Counted from the stretch's first letter, positions 42,475 through 52,769 are shown. The stretch: 64,000 nucleotides of DNA from Rickettsia endosymbiont of Ceutorhynchus obstrictus (GCF_964026565.1 NZ_OZ032162.1:558001-622000), one strand, 5' to 3'. Made by a program: numbers and translations. Notes: generated by a model not told the origin, from the sequence alone.

Positions 42475-43487
42475 ATAATAAAGCTGATATTGAGGTTAAT
42501 AAACGTTCATTTGGTAGAATCAGAGGTTCTTTTGTTGAGATTAATAAAAATAACGAACAGCAGAACGTACAAAGCAGGAACGTACAAAGCAGTAAAGATG
42601 GCAATAATTCAGTTAGTAATATAACGATTATAGCAGAAGGGGTAGAGACGGCTTTAAGTATTAGGGAAGCTGGTATTAAGGGCAAAATTCTTTGTAGTTT
42701 AGGTGTAAGTAACATTAGGAACTATGAGCCTATCAAAGGAGAAAGAATAATAATTGCTGCTGATAATGATGGCAAAGACGCAGTATCAGTTAATACTGTA
42801 ATTAAAGCACAGGAAGAATTAATTAGGCAAGGAGCTGTAGTATCAATAATACGACCACCGGAAAAAGGTGATTTTAATGATATGTTAAAATCCCAAGGAG
42901 CAGAATCTATAAACAAGCTTATAGAGCCTGAAATAGCAAAATTAACAGCAGCTAGCAAAGTAACAGAACTTAAATCATCCTTAAAAGCAAGTGATGATAG
43001 AAAATCACAATTTCAGTCTATAGAATTACTATTGTCAAAAATGGTAAATAACGATAATAACGAACTAAATAATTTGCAACAACAGCAAATAACAGCTCTG
43101 GCAAAATTTGGCACAGCAGAGAATATCAATACTGCTATGCAAATCTACAGAGAAAAAGGCTTGGATTCTTGTACTGCTTATAGTAACAAGATTTGCATAG
43201 CAGCAATAGAGCAGAAGATACAGAAAGATTTACAAATTATGCAGAATAAATTTGATCCTAATTATAATCTTGGTGATAAAAAATTTTGTGATATAGTAGT
43301 ACATGATTTTCAAGGCAAAAGTCATTTAGTGCCTGAAGATTACTTAAATGCCATAGGAAGAGATAAACAAGTAATGCAATATATAAGTCCAAGCTCAGAA
43401 ATAGCTAAAGAAATAAGAAGTAATGGAATGGACCTCCCTATATACAGAATCAATAACAGTAGTTATAGTTCTAGAATAGGAAATTAA
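42475..43487 (+). pseudogene. traA: traA 3' fragment (TOPRIM part)
   Basis: The frame is open from the IS66 edge (NKADIEVNKRSFGRIRGSF) through the TOPRIM motif IIAEGVETALS and AADNDGKDAV to an end supplied by IS1111 copy 3. It corresponds to 35444-36453 with a few percent differences, including ELKSS for KQSS and NINTAMQ for NIDTALQ. It therefore comes from a different RAGE copy, not from a fresh duplication. A Met at 42882 could start a 201-residue product. Confidence 0.8.
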
Positions 43488-43513
43488 TCCTAGACAACAA
43501 TAAGGAGGTCCAA

Positions 43514-44563
43514 ATGGAAGTTAACACAATTGGCATAGATATTGCAAAAAGAATTTTTCAAATACATGGAGTAGATAAAAACGGCAAGACAATATTAAAG
43601 AAAAAATTGATTAGGGATCAAGTATTAAGCTTTATAGCTAATTTACCAAAATGTTTAGTAGGAATGGAGGCATGCGGCGGAGCTAATTATTGGGGAAGAG
43701 AAATAACAAAATTAGGACATGAGGTTAAATTGATAGCACCACAATTTGTAAAACCATATGTTAAAACTAATAAGAACGACCAAGCTGATGCAGAAGCAAT
43801 ATGCGAAGCAGTAGCGAGACCAAATATGAGATTTGTACCAATCAAAAGTGTAGAGCAGCAGGATATTTTATCAATTCATAGAATAAGAGCAAGGCTAGTA
43901 AGAAATCGTACTGCACTAGCTAATGAGATTAGAGGATTATTGTATGAATTTGGCTTAATTATTCCACAAGGGATAAATAAAGTTATCAGTAAATTAACAG
44001 AGATTTTAGATAGTGAAACTTTAAGCCGTCTTAGTTATCAAACGTTTAGCGAGTTGAAAGAAGAATTTGTAGATAATGATAAAAAAATAATAGAGTTAGA
44101 AAAAAGATTAAAAATACTAGCAGGTGAGTTAGAAGAATATAAACGATTAACAGCTATACCCGGTATAGGTTTAATTACTGCTACAGCATTAATAGCTTCG
44201 ATAGGTAATGCAAAAAATTTTAGTAATGGTAGACAATTATCAACTTGGCTTGGTTTAGTACCAAAACAATATTCGAGTGGAGGTAAAGAAAGGTTACTTA
44301 GTATAAGCAAGAGAGGTGATACTTATTTACGTACTTTATTAATTCAAGGAGCAAGAGCGGTATTAAATGCTAAGCTAAGGTTTACAACTGAAGCACAAAA
44401 AAATAAAAAAGATTTTAGTAAATTTACTAAATGGATGTTTAATTTATTAGAACGATGTGGGCATAATAAAACTACTGTTGCAATAGCGAATAAATTAGCA
44501 CGAGTAGTATTTGCAGTATTACGCACCGGCAATGATTATAATGAAACTAAAGTTTGTAACTGA
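43514..44563 (+). CDS. IS110/IS1111-type DEDD transposase, copy 3
   Basis: 349 residues, identical in sequence to copy 2, all DEDD and serine residues present. Confidence 0.9.
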   Translation: MEVNTIGIDIAKRIFQIHGVDKNGKTILKKKLIRDQVLSFIANLPKCLVGMEACGGANYWGREITKLGHEVKLIAPQFVKPYVKTNKNDQADAEAICEAVARPNMRFVPIKSVEQQDILSIHRIRARLVRNRTALANEIRGLLYEFGLIIPQGINKVISKLTEILDSETLSRLSYQTFSELKEEFVDNDKKIIELEKRLKILAGELEEYKRLTAIPGIGLITATALIASIGNAKNFSNGRQLSTWLGLVPKQYSSGGKERLLSISKRGDTYLRTLLIQGARAVLNAKLRFTTEAQKNKKDFSKFTKWMFNLLERCGHNKTTVAIANKLARVVFAVLRTGNDYNETKVCN

Positions 44564-44626
44564 TAAGTTAACAAAATTTAGTAAATAAAATATTAATAAG
44601 TATTACTCTAAAATAGAGACTAATAT

Positions 44627-44849
44627 ATTCCAACCTGAAATATGCGTGAGATAATAATATTGATGGTAAATAAGACAAACCTTAACCTACAAAAAAACTG
44701 ATTACCGCACAGGCTCTAATGAAGCCGGAAAAGTGATAAGTAAAAGTTAGTAGGTAGCGAATTCCATCAGGGCTAATTGATAAATTTAAAGTGATAAATT
44801 TAAAGTAATTTATCAATTATAAGCCGAATACATGACTGCATTTGCTTGT
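44627..44849 (+). ncRNA. Putative IS1111 guide (bridge/seek) RNA, copy 3
   Basis: Identical to the copy 2 tail, including the ACCTAC/GTAGGT and the 12-bp AATTGATAAATT/AATTTATCAATT helices. Identical guide loops agree with both copies occupying the same target in traA. Confidence 0.58.
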
Positions 44850-44994
44850 TGACTATTAAATATTATTTTTTTCTTGCATTATTGGGGAGGTCCATACATG
44901 CGGTAAAGCAAGTATCTGAGATCAAGCTAAATCAAGGAATAAGAGTTTAGAGTGTAGTGTAATAATATTTTATCAAGTTAAAAAATATAAATAT

Positions 44995-46038
44995 ATGAGT
45001 GAACAGGGAAACCTGCTGGGTGATCCAGATAAAGGCACAAAGAAAGCTAAGCATGATAAGATATTTCGTAAGGCACTAGAGAATCCTCTAGTTGCCCATG
45101 AGTTCTTTAATGCACATTTGCCCCCAAATATTAAAAGTTTAATAGATTTTCCTAGTTTAGCAATGGAAAATACCACTTTTGTAGAAAGCTCTTTAAAAGA
45201 TTCTATCTCTGATGTTTTATTCTCATGCAAATTTGATAAACAAGACGGATATTTATTTTTACTTGTCGAGCATCAATCAAAAGCAGATCATTTTATGGCT
45301 TTTAGGCTATTTAAATATATGATTAATATTTGTGAGCGATATTTAATACAAAATCCTAAAGCTAAGACTTTACCATTAATATACCCGATGATATTTTACA
45401 ATGGTCAGGAGAAATACAATGTTGCAAGGAATTTGTGGGATTTATTTGCCAATAACAAATTAGCAAGAGAATTATGGATTAATGATTATCAGTTAGTGAA
45501 TGTCCATGAAATTCCTGATGAAGAGTTTAAACAAAGGATATGGTCAGGGATATTAGAATTTTTTCTCAAGCATATAAATGAGAGGGAATTATTAAAAAGA
45601 TGGCAAGAAATATCAGATATATTACCGGAATTAACCAAAATAACGATAGGCTATGATTATCTAGAAATGATATTATATTATACATTGACGAAGATAGAGC
45701 AAGCTGATAGAATAAAGCTAGAGAATTTATTATCAACAAAGTTGAATCCAGAAATAGGAACAAGGCTTATGAGAAGTTTAGCACAGCATTGGCAACAAGA
45801 AGGTAAAGAAGTAGGTATTCTTGAAGGTTTACAAGTTGGTGAAGCTAAAGGTATCCAAATTGGTGAAGCTAAAGGTATCCAAATTGGTGAAGCTAAAGGT
45901 ATCCAAATTGGTGAAGCTAGAGGAAAAGCTGAAGAAAGAGTTGAGATAGCAAAAAAAATGTTAGCTCAAGGTTGTAATGTTTCTTTAATTTCTAGTGTAA
46001 CCGGTCTTGATGAAGCTTTTATTAGTTCTTTAGAGTAA
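44995..46038 (+). CDS. Rpn-family PD-(D/E)XK nuclease/transposase-like protein, copy 2
   Basis: 347 residues, close to the gene at 37961-39004, with the same nuclease core. In the C-terminal tail the KAEG repeats are replaced by a 24-bp repeat coding GEAKGIQI (three to four units, about 45838-45915). Outside the tail differences are few (PPNIKSL for KEIKAL). Total length is unchanged despite the different repeats. Confidence 0.82.
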   Translation: MSEQGNLLGDPDKGTKKAKHDKIFRKALENPLVAHEFFNAHLPPNIKSLIDFPSLAMENTTFVESSLKDSISDVLFSCKFDKQDGYLFLLVEHQSKADHFMAFRLFKYMINICERYLIQNPKAKTLPLIYPMIFYNGQEKYNVARNLWDLFANNKLARELWINDYQLVNVHEIPDEEFKQRIWSGILEFFLKHINERELLKRWQEISDILPELTKITIGYDYLEMILYYTLTKIEQADRIKLENLLSTKLNPEIGTRLMRSLAQHWQQEGKEVGILEGLQVGEAKGIQIGEAKGIQIGEAKGIQIGEARGKAEERVEIAKKMLAQGCNVSLISSVTGLDEAFISSLE

Positions 46039-46266
46039 ACATATTTCTTGTAAAATTTACTCTGCTGTTTGAAAAATCATTTATAAAAATTCTGAAATAA
46101 CAAAAAAGTTTTTTATACACATCTTACCTCTAAAACTCGTAATACTAAATTAGTGATTTAAAGGGGGATTATAATAGGATTTTCTTTATAAGGTATTCCC
46201 CCTCCATCAAATAATTGAAATCTTTTAAAAATACCATTAAAATGGTTTTATATTTTTAGATTTAAA

Positions 46267-47958
46267 TCAAGTTTGTAAATTCATTTGTAATTTAGTAATA
46301 GGGGAATTACCCGCAAGTTTTACATAACAGGTAAGATCTGGTAGATTCATAATTTCAGATGGCATTACTAATAACTTCCTTTTCTCTAAGCTATGCATAT
46401 TTACTCCATCACGCATGGAGTTAGCACCATAAGAGAGATTCTCTTGAGTTTCAATAATTTCTTGCTCACCAAGCATTAAAGCTGATTTATGTGCTGTTTG
46501 CCAGTCACTTACTCGAAAAATAAATTTGCTGCCAAATAGATCAAGCATTGAAGCTGCTCCTGCATGACCATATATTTCCTCTAATTGATGAATATTCTGC
46601 ATGCCTGCAACAACGCAGCCACCATATTTCCTGCTTTCAGCTAAAGCTATAGGGAGTGAAGATATCTTGTGTAAAGCTGGCAGCTCATCAATCACAAACC
46701 ACATATTACTATGAGTATTATTGATGTTCCTATTCATTAATGCTTTTATCGCTATGCTAATCCATGCAGCAATAAGTGGTCGAAGCATTACTCTTTGATT
46801 AGGAGTACTAGTTATAAATAACCAACCTTTGTCCGCAGTAAACCACTTTCTAATACTAAAACTACCATCAGGCTTTAAATGTTGCAGAGCTTCAATATTT
46901 TTACTAACAGTTGCTTGAATACCTGAAGAAGTCTCAGGTGCACTACTGCTAATTATACCGGCTACTGCACTATTTTTAAAGACTCTTGCAAATTCTTTAT
47001 TATTTGCATAAAGAATAGTATTTATTAGCTTTTTGATGTCTTTACTATCCTGATATAATCTTAATCCTTCAGCTAATACTAACTCAGCACTTTTAGCAAA
47101 AAAATCATCTAATTTTGGATTATAATTACTAAAACTACTGGCTATATCATTATAATCCCAAATTTCATGACAATCATTCCATGGTAACCATGCTGAACTA
47201 TTCTCTTGCAAAGGATTAAGTATCTTATCACATTTGGGATCAAAAAATCGATCAGTAAAGCTACCTGTTAAATCAACAATAATTGCTCTACCTCGCTCTT
47301 TTCTAATCTGAGGTAATAGCTCATTTATCATATTGGTTTTACCGCTACCTGTAGTACCGGTAATAAGAATATGTCTTCTCTCACTATCTTTAACCAATGG
47401 TAATCCAGAAAAGCAAATATTAGCAGCTTGTTTGTTTTTATAAAGCATTTTTGCTAAAATACCTGCTTCGACAAAATCTGCTCCCCTAATCTTATCTTGA
47501 ATAACAGCTTTTTTACCTCGATACATAAAAAAGATGATAGCAGTAAATATTCCAACAGTAAAAGTAATAATACCTTCTTGCCAAGCTGAATGCAATAAAA
47601 ATTGCCCAAATTGATTGATATTATGCGAATGCTGTGTAACATGCCAAAATTTATGCACAAATTCTTCAGCATTACGGTAAACCCAAGCTTTTTGCTCTAA
47701 ATAATAGAATTTAATACCTATTTGATCTATAGGATAAAAATGTTCTCCTATAGCAAGTTTTAATTGTACGTATCTCTCTATGATAAAATAATATAGACTT
47801 ATCAAGGATAATTTCTGATATATACGCCACATTAGCCAAACTATAGTAAATATTAGCCCAGCTGTTAAAGCATTGATACTTCCTTGACTAAGCATTCGTA
47901 GCTGATGAGCAAAGATTTGTGAACCACGAGTAAAATTATTTTGATTTTGTGGTTGCAT
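46267..47958 (-). CDS. traD: F-type coupling protein TraD
   Basis: The 563-residue type IV coupling protein has two N-terminal membrane helices (LTAGLIFTIVWLMWRIY and IITFTVGIFTAIIFFMYRG) flanking a periplasmic loop, Walker A GTTGSGKT near residue 203, and Walker B WFVIDELPAL near 422. The end is KLAGNSPITKLQMNLQT. As an inner-membrane ATPase it would link the TraA relaxosome to the mating channel. It lies 4 nt downstream of the TPR frame, and is therefore in one unit with traL-traE-traK'. Three other partial copies of its 3' end are in or beside this window (39233, 63834). Confidence 0.88.
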   Translation of the reverse strand: MQPQNQNNFTRGSQIFAHQLRMLSQGSINALTAGLIFTIVWLMWRIYQKLSLISLYYFIIERYVQLKLAIGEHFYPIDQIGIKFYYLEQKAWVYRNAEEFVHKFWHVTQHSHNINQFGQFLLHSAWQEGIITFTVGIFTAIIFFMYRGKKAVIQDKIRGADFVEAGILAKMLYKNKQAANICFSGLPLVKDSERRHILITGTTGSGKTNMINELLPQIRKERGRAIIVDLTGSFTDRFFDPKCDKILNPLQENSSAWLPWNDCHEIWDYNDIASSFSNYNPKLDDFFAKSAELVLAEGLRLYQDSKDIKKLINTILYANNKEFARVFKNSAVAGIISSSAPETSSGIQATVSKNIEALQHLKPDGSFSIRKWFTADKGWLFITSTPNQRVMLRPLIAAWISIAIKALMNRNINNTHSNMWFVIDELPALHKISSLPIALAESRKYGGCVVAGMQNIHQLEEIYGHAGAASMLDLFGSKFIFRVSDWQTAHKSALMLGEQEIIETQENLSYGANSMRDGVNMHSLEKRKLLVMPSEIMNLPDLTCYVKLAGNSPITKLQMNLQT

Positions 47959-47962
47959 AGAA

Positions 47963-48874
47963 TTACAAATTATCTTGCATTATCTTTAATTTTTCTTCAA
48001 ACTCATTAGCCATAAGATCATTACCTAATTGCCTTAAAGCTTTAATTATTGCTTCATATTCTTCTATCAGATTAGATTTGTATTTAAGAGCTAAGTTAAA
48101 ATTTTCTTTAGCTTCTTTATGTTTACCTAAATTAACTAAAGCAATACCTTTTTCTAAGTAACTTTCAGCATAATCAGATTTATACTTAATAGCTAAATCA
48201 TAGCTCTTAATTGCATCTTGATATTTACCTAATTTTCTAAAAGATGTACCTTTGTTACAATATACCGATGCAAAATTTGGTTTGTATTTAATAGCTAAGT
48301 CATAATTTTTAATAGCTTCTTGCTGTTTACCTAATATACTGAATATACACCCTTTTAAATTATATGCATCTTCATTGTCACATTGATATTTGATAACTGA
48401 GTCAAAATTTTTAATGGCTTCCTGATACTTTCCTAGCTGCATTAAAGATGTCGCTTTATTATAATAGGCATTTGCATAATCCGGTTTATATTTTAGAGAT
48501 ATATCATAGTTTTTGATAGCTTCCTGGTGCTGTCCTAAGTTTATCAGAGATATCCCTTTATTATAATAAGCTTCTGGGTATCTCGGAGCATATTTAAGAG
48601 CAAGATCAAAATTTTCAATTGCTTCTTGGTATTTACCTAAGCTATTCAATGCATCTCCTTTATTGTTATATGCTGCTGCAAAACTTGGTTTGTACTTTAT
48701 AGCTATATTATATAATCTAATTGCTTCTTGGTATTTACCTAATTTTTTATATGATACTCCTTTGTTATTATATGCTTCTGCAAAATCAATATCATATTTT
48801 ATAGCTAAATCATAATTTGTAATGGCTTCTTGATGATTTTCTAACTCATTGAAAGCCTTACTTCTTGTTCTAAA
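47963..48874 (-). pseudogene. TPR-repeat gene, 5'-truncated by fusion into traK
   Basis: The open frame from 48874 encodes eight 34-residue TPRs of the form YQEAIKNYDLAIKYKPNFA then YNKGTSLxxLGK. No ATG, GTG or TTG occurs before a TTG at 48649 that would give 228 residues with six repeats, so the native 5' end is missing or translation begins poorly. The first codons overlap the end of the traK frame in another register. A role in protein-protein contact, possibly as host-directed effector, is typical of rickettsial TPR proteins. Confidence 0.7.
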
Positions 48875-49239
48875 TCAAACTTAATAAGTCTAATTGGTGT
48901 TGGTTTAGTTTTAGTAAAATTCAGCATTAAATCTTGAATCGTACCATTTTCTCCAATTAGAGTTAGGTAAAGTTTACTGCTATTTTGCTGTGGTAAAATA
49001 AATAAACAGCCTGAATCATGTACTACTACTTCTGCAGCTTCCTCCGGATGGATAAAGATATCATTAATCTTTTCTCCTTCGATATTAATCCTAGTTGGAG
49101 CGTCTTTTGCTATTTGCAGCTCTAACAAAGAATCAGCATGTAACATATAGCTTATCCCATAAGCATTACTACTAAAGCTTGCAAGCATTATGCCAACAAA
49201 AACTACTAATATCTGCAATTCTGACTTCAAACTCTTCAT
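48841..49239 (-). pseudogene. traK: traK, 3'-truncated
   Basis: 132 residues with a signal peptide (ILVVFVGIMLASFSSNAYG) and the TraK/secretin-like start, including DAPTRINIEGEKINDIFIHP. F-type TraK is normally about 230-240 residues; here homologous sequence ends near KFDLEQEVR and the last residues come from the TPR gene. It overlaps traE by ATGA. The outer-membrane-complex role of TraK is probably lost. Confidence 0.75.
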
Positions 49240-49790
49240 TGCTTATTTACCTCTTCTTCTTTAATACCAGTAAGTAACAACAAATGATTAGCTCCTCGCT
49301 TGTAAGTTAATAAATAAGTTTTATCAGCTGCGACATGCTTATTCTCTCCAAACCAATAACGAAATGTTCCATTAATTAATACTCCATCCGCAATGACTTT
49401 TACTTTTTTAGGAAAAAATACCGATGAAATATTAGAACCGTTAACAAAATCTAAATGTTCTTTAAAAAACTTATCTAATTGCTCTGTATTACTAGATACC
49501 ACCTTCATATCCGCTATTTGCCTCTCTACTCCTTCTGGCGAAGTAGTAAATAATTCCTTCATTACAAAAACTGCCCATTCTTTAAGATAGGTCTCATGAT
49601 AGCTCTTGGACGATACTATCATCCGACGATCCGGCTCTATTGCCGGAATTAATAACCATTTTTCTTCCGTGCTAACTGTTTTAATCATCCCAAGAAGACT
49701 CGTAACTGCAAGCAGCAATGTGATAAACAATAATCTCTGATTATACTTAACTAGCTGCTGAATAGAGCTTTGCTTAAATAAATGATCCAT
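49236..49790 (-). CDS. traE: F-type pilus assembly protein TraE
   Basis: The 184-residue protein has one N-terminal membrane anchor (LLFITLLLAVTSLLGMI) and the TraE periplasmic fold (WLLIPAIEPDRRMIVSSKSY, YLKEWAVFVM, GTFRYWFGE). It is the F-type VirB8-like core component of the mating channel. Its start overlaps the traL stop (TAATG) and its stop overlaps traK, as expected for a tra operon. Confidence 0.85.
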   Translation of the reverse strand: MDHLFKQSSIQQLVKYNQRLLFITLLLAVTSLLGMIKTVSTEEKWLLIPAIEPDRRMIVSSKSYHETYLKEWAVFVMKELFTTSPEGVERQIADMKVVSSNTEQLDKFFKEHLDFVNGSNISSVFFPKKVKVIADGVLINGTFRYWFGENKHVAADKTYLLTYKRGANHLLLLTGIKEEEVNKQ

Positions 49791-50152
49791 TACTTACCTA
49801 CCTTTTTCCCAAGTAAATTAGGATAAGAAGTAGGAGCATATAGCCATTTCTTAGCGACTAAATAACTCTTAAGTATAAAATATTCTGATATTTTCTTAAA
49901 CTTCTTAAATGCATAACAAAGTACAATACCAGCTATAATGCATATCATCCCAAGCTTAGCATGTCCGCTATTTAGTAACACTATCCCAGGTACTATACCA
50001 AGTAAGATAACTAACCACTCATCTAAGCTTAAGGCCATATATTTTAGTGGAGTAGAGAGTGACCAATATAATCTTTGATTAGCACAATTATTATCCATAT
50101 TAGTAAGTGATGTTTCCATTACAGATAAGTTCTCTAGTGATGACATTAACAT
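49790..50152 (-). CDS. traL: F-type pilus assembly protein TraL
   Basis: 120 residues, with the conserved WSLSTPLKYMALSLDEWLVI then two membrane segments (LLGIVPGIVLL and MICIIAGIVLCYAF), and the charged end SYLVAKKWLYAPTS. TraL is a small inner-membrane component. The start is uncertain between several Met codons in the first 12 residues. It is the first gene of the traL-traE-traK' run; traB, V, C, W, U, N, F, H and G are absent. Confidence 0.82.
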   Translation of the reverse strand: MLMSSLENLSVMETSLTNMDNNCANQRLYWSLSTPLKYMALSLDEWLVILLGIVPGIVLLNSGHAKLGMICIIAGIVLCYAFKKFKKISEYFILKSYLVAKKWLYAPTSYPNLLGKKVGK

Positions 50153-50320
50153 CCTAATTTTTACATTGCCAGTGGAGTTTTAAGCCATCACAAAAAAAGC
50201 TGTAATTCATCTAAAACTGTGCCTATCTGGAGATAGAATCTATAGCTATATAAATGCATTTGTTGATAATTAGTAGTAAATTTGCTAATATTAATGAAAT
50301 AAATTATTGGTGAGTTGTGT

Positions 50321-50488
50321 ATGTTGAGAAGTGATGTAGAGTTAAAATTAGAATGTTTAAAACTTGCTATTCAGTCCTGCTGTAGTTATAATGCTGTGGA
50401 TCTTGCAAAACAATATTATCATTTCCTTATAGAAAATAGTGAAAATGTGCCGATGCAATTTTCTATCAATAAGGTAAGTTTAAATTAG
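50321..50488 (+). CDS. Small hypothetical protein
   Basis: 55 residues starting MLRSDVELKLECLKLAIQSC and ending FSINKVSLN. It ends 12 nt before the next gene on the same strand, with a GGTGAG sequence 9 nt before its ATG. It is helical and resembles small phage or plasmid-associated ORFs. The function is unknown. Confidence 0.5.
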   Translation: MLRSDVELKLECLKLAIQSCCSYNAVDLAKQYYHFLIENSENVPMQFSINKVSLN

Positions 50489-50500
50489 TATTCACAGAAT

Positions 50501-51031
50501 ATGAACATCTTTGTTACTGATATTTCTCCTATTGTATCTGCCCAAGCATTAGATGATAAGCGTGTTGTTAAAATGATACTTGAATCTGCACAATTATTAA
50601 GTTCGGCAATTTTCATCAACAGTCAATCCATTTATAATGACATATATAAACCAACTCATTTAAAACATCCTTGTACTATTTGGACTTCTGTGAATATTGC
50701 TAATTGGAATTGGCTGTTTAAACACTTCGAAGCTTTATGTTTAGAGTATAAATTTCGTTTTAATAAGTTACATAAAACAGAAATATTGTTATCCACCTTA
50801 CCAAAATATAATTATTATCTTCCTAATAGTACAATAACTACATTTATTAATTGTACTAGATCAAAAATCTTAAACTTAGATTTTACTAGTGTATCTAATG
50901 TATGTATAGCTTATCAAAAATACCTTAGTGCTAAATGGTATCATGATAAGATAAAACCTCGATGGTCTAAAAGAAATATGCCATATTGGTTTACATATCA
51001 TGAATCGGTAAATCTCACTACATTAATTTGA
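50501..51031 (+). CDS. Phage-type conserved protein of unknown function
   Basis: The 176-residue protein belongs, by its opening NIFVTDISPIVSAQALDDKR and ESAQLLSSA, the HPCTIW motif and the NWNWLFKHFEALCLEYKFRF stretch, to a family common in phage genomes, with no role I can state firmly. It has no signal peptide. It probably forms one transcript with the small gene upstream and comes from a prophage- or RAGE-linked segment. Confidence 0.65.
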   Translation: MNIFVTDISPIVSAQALDDKRVVKMILESAQLLSSAIFINSQSIYNDIYKPTHLKHPCTIWTSVNIANWNWLFKHFEALCLEYKFRFNKLHKTEILLSTLPKYNYYLPNSTITTFINCTRSKILNLDFTSVSNVCIAYQKYLSAKWYHDKIKPRWSKRNMPYWFTYHESVNLTTLI

Positions 51032-51255
51032 AGATAGAATACCATAATACTCTATGTGTTATTTATGAACCTGTCCTGATTTGCGTAGGTTCTTCTAGAA
51101 TATTTGATATTTCAGTACACGGTAAATTTTGTCCTACTTGTTAGTATTTATCTTTTGAATAATACTAGCAATATTACTATTATCGAAAAAGTTATAATAG
51201 TAAGGATCTTTCTTATTACTAATTTATGAGAATAAGAATCTAAACTTACACATGA

Positions 51256-51495
51256 ATTGTCATAAAACAAGATTTTAAAGTTTGGGCTAAAAATGCACCC
51301 TATGAAACTAAGGATTTATTAAAGTCTAGAGGATATCGTTGGTCTACCCATCGACAGGAAAATTATAAAGCATGGATGGTTGAAATTATTGAGAATAATA
51401 TGGAATCAGAACTAAATTTTTTACAATCTTGTATTTATCATAAAAATTACGCTATCCCTATACAAACTATTTTGCCATATAATAGATTTACTTAA
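51256..51495 (+). pseudogene. C-terminal remnant of a DnaQ-like exonuclease
   Basis: The open stretch IVIKQDFKVWAKNAPYETKD, LLKSRGYRWSTH, YKAWMVEI matches the C-terminal LL-K-x-RGYRW extension found on RAGE/rickettsial 3'-5' exonuclease-like proteins. No start codon or exonuclease motifs remain upstream (51032-51255 is non-coding and AT-rich). Bases 51496-51617 hold only a scrap resembling the MITE ends. Confidence 0.45.
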
Positions 51496-51617
51496 TGATA
51501 TTCAAATATTAGACCTATTTTGAAACTGGAATTTAAGATCAAAATATGATATAAATATCTTAGCAAAATAGATGACAAAGATTTATCCTTTGCTTGGCAC
51601 ACTGGCGGATGGACTTC

Positions 51618-52769
51618 TTACTGTTTAACCGTAGAGATCATTTCATTAATGGCTTTTTGCATATATTCTCGAGCAGTATCAGTGGCAAGTCTAGTATAAA
51701 TTGCTGTTGATCTTGGATCTCTATGATTTAGAAGCTGTCCTATTACATATTGATTTGCTCCGGTCATTGCCATCCAGCTTGGTATTGTTCTCCTTAAATC
51801 ATGGATTCTTAAATTTTCTATTCCTGCCTTTTTACAAATTCTTTTCCATGCTTTCTTTGGTTCCTGCAGGTGGCCACTATTGCTTGTCTCACTTGGAAAT
51901 ACCCACATGCTAGTAGATTGCTCTTTTCTTGCTTTTAATATTTCTACTACTTGATCTAGTAAAGGTAAACGGTGAGGATCGCCATTCTTAGTATCTGGAA
52001 GATATAATTGTTTATCAGCAAAACTAATCTGTTCCCACCGCATAGTAAGTATATTATCCTTACGAACTGATGTATACAAAGCTATTAAGAAAAAATCTTT
52101 CATTACTTGATTTTTCTCTTCTGCTATTGCTGTAAAAAATCGTGGTATTTCTTCTCTAGTTAAATACCTGTCTCTAGATTGTTCCTTATGCTTCTTTATT
52201 CCAATAACTGGATTTACTGTTAATAATTCCCATTCTATTGCTTTACTAAATACAGGACTTAAAACTTCAAGAAATCTATTAGCTCCATATTTACCGGTTT
52301 TAGTTAAATTATTAAATAATTCTTGAATATCTGTTTTTTGAATGGTGGATATTTTTTTGTGATATAAATGTTTTGCATATCTATCTACCGAGGCAGCATA
52401 ATCCCTCCATCTTTTATTATTAATTTTACTATATTCATTAAGGTATTTGTCATAAAGCTCTTTAAATGTCAGTTCCTTAGCTAATCTAACCTTTTCTTCG
52501 ACGGGATTATATCCTTTTGCAATCTCACCTTTTAATTCAGATGCTTTGGCTCTAGCATCAATAATTGATAGATCAGGGAACACACCTATTTTGATTCTAT
52601 GATACTTTTTACTCAGTACTGTGCCCAAGTAAAATATTTTACTACCACCATATGAGACAATTAATAATAACCCTTTTTCTTTGGTATCTTTATATACGTC
52701 TCTTTTTTCTTGTGGAACTTTAATGTCATGTAATACTTCTTTAGTAAAAACTAGTGATTTAACTGACAT
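51618..52769 (-). CDS. int: Tyrosine integrase (RAGE), copy 1
   Basis: 383 residues from ATG 52769, which has a GGGAGGA ribosome binding site; the frame extends 4 codons further to a GTG. The N-terminal arm-binding domain (KEKGLLLIVSYGGSKIFYLG) is of the P4-integrase type, then a core-binding SAM-like domain, then the catalytic domain with Arg in TSVRKDN, HDLRRT, LLNHRD and the nucleophile Tyr in STAIYTRL. All catalytic residues are present. The gene lies about 400 nt from a tRNA 3' fragment, its likely att site. Confidence 0.9.
   Translation of the reverse strand: MSVKSLVFTKEVLHDIKVPQEKRDVYKDTKEKGLLLIVSYGGSKIFYLGTVLSKKYHRIKIGVFPDLSIIDARAKASELKGEIAKGYNPVEEKVRLAKELTFKELYDKYLNEYSKINNKRWRDYAASVDRYAKHLYHKKISTIQKTDIQELFNNLTKTGKYGANRFLEVLSPVFSKAIEWELLTVNPVIGIKKHKEQSRDRYLTREEIPRFFTAIAEEKNQVMKDFFLIALYTSVRKDNILTMRWEQISFADKQLYLPDTKNGDPHRLPLLDQVVEILKARKEQSTSMWVFPSETSNSGHLQEPKKAWKRICKKAGIENLRIHDLRRTIPSWMAMTGANQYVIGQLLNHRDPRSTAIYTRLATDTAREYMQKAINEMISTVKQ

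Larger units (their letters stand above)
43428..44897 (+). mobile_element. IS110-family (IS1111-like) element, copy 3
   Basis: The same structure as copy 2, shifted by 7034 bp: octamers at 43430-43437 and 44886-44893. Its position relative to traA and rpn is the same as copy 2, so insertion preceded the divergence of the two RAGE modules, or one module was converted. Confidence 0.78.

Noticed and set aside
36394..44897. Recent simple tandem duplication of traA-IS1111-rpn-traD
   Set aside because: IS1111 copies are identical but the flanking traA and rpn sequences have drifted and one junction is IS66 with unmatched flanks, so recombination between two RAGE copies fits better.
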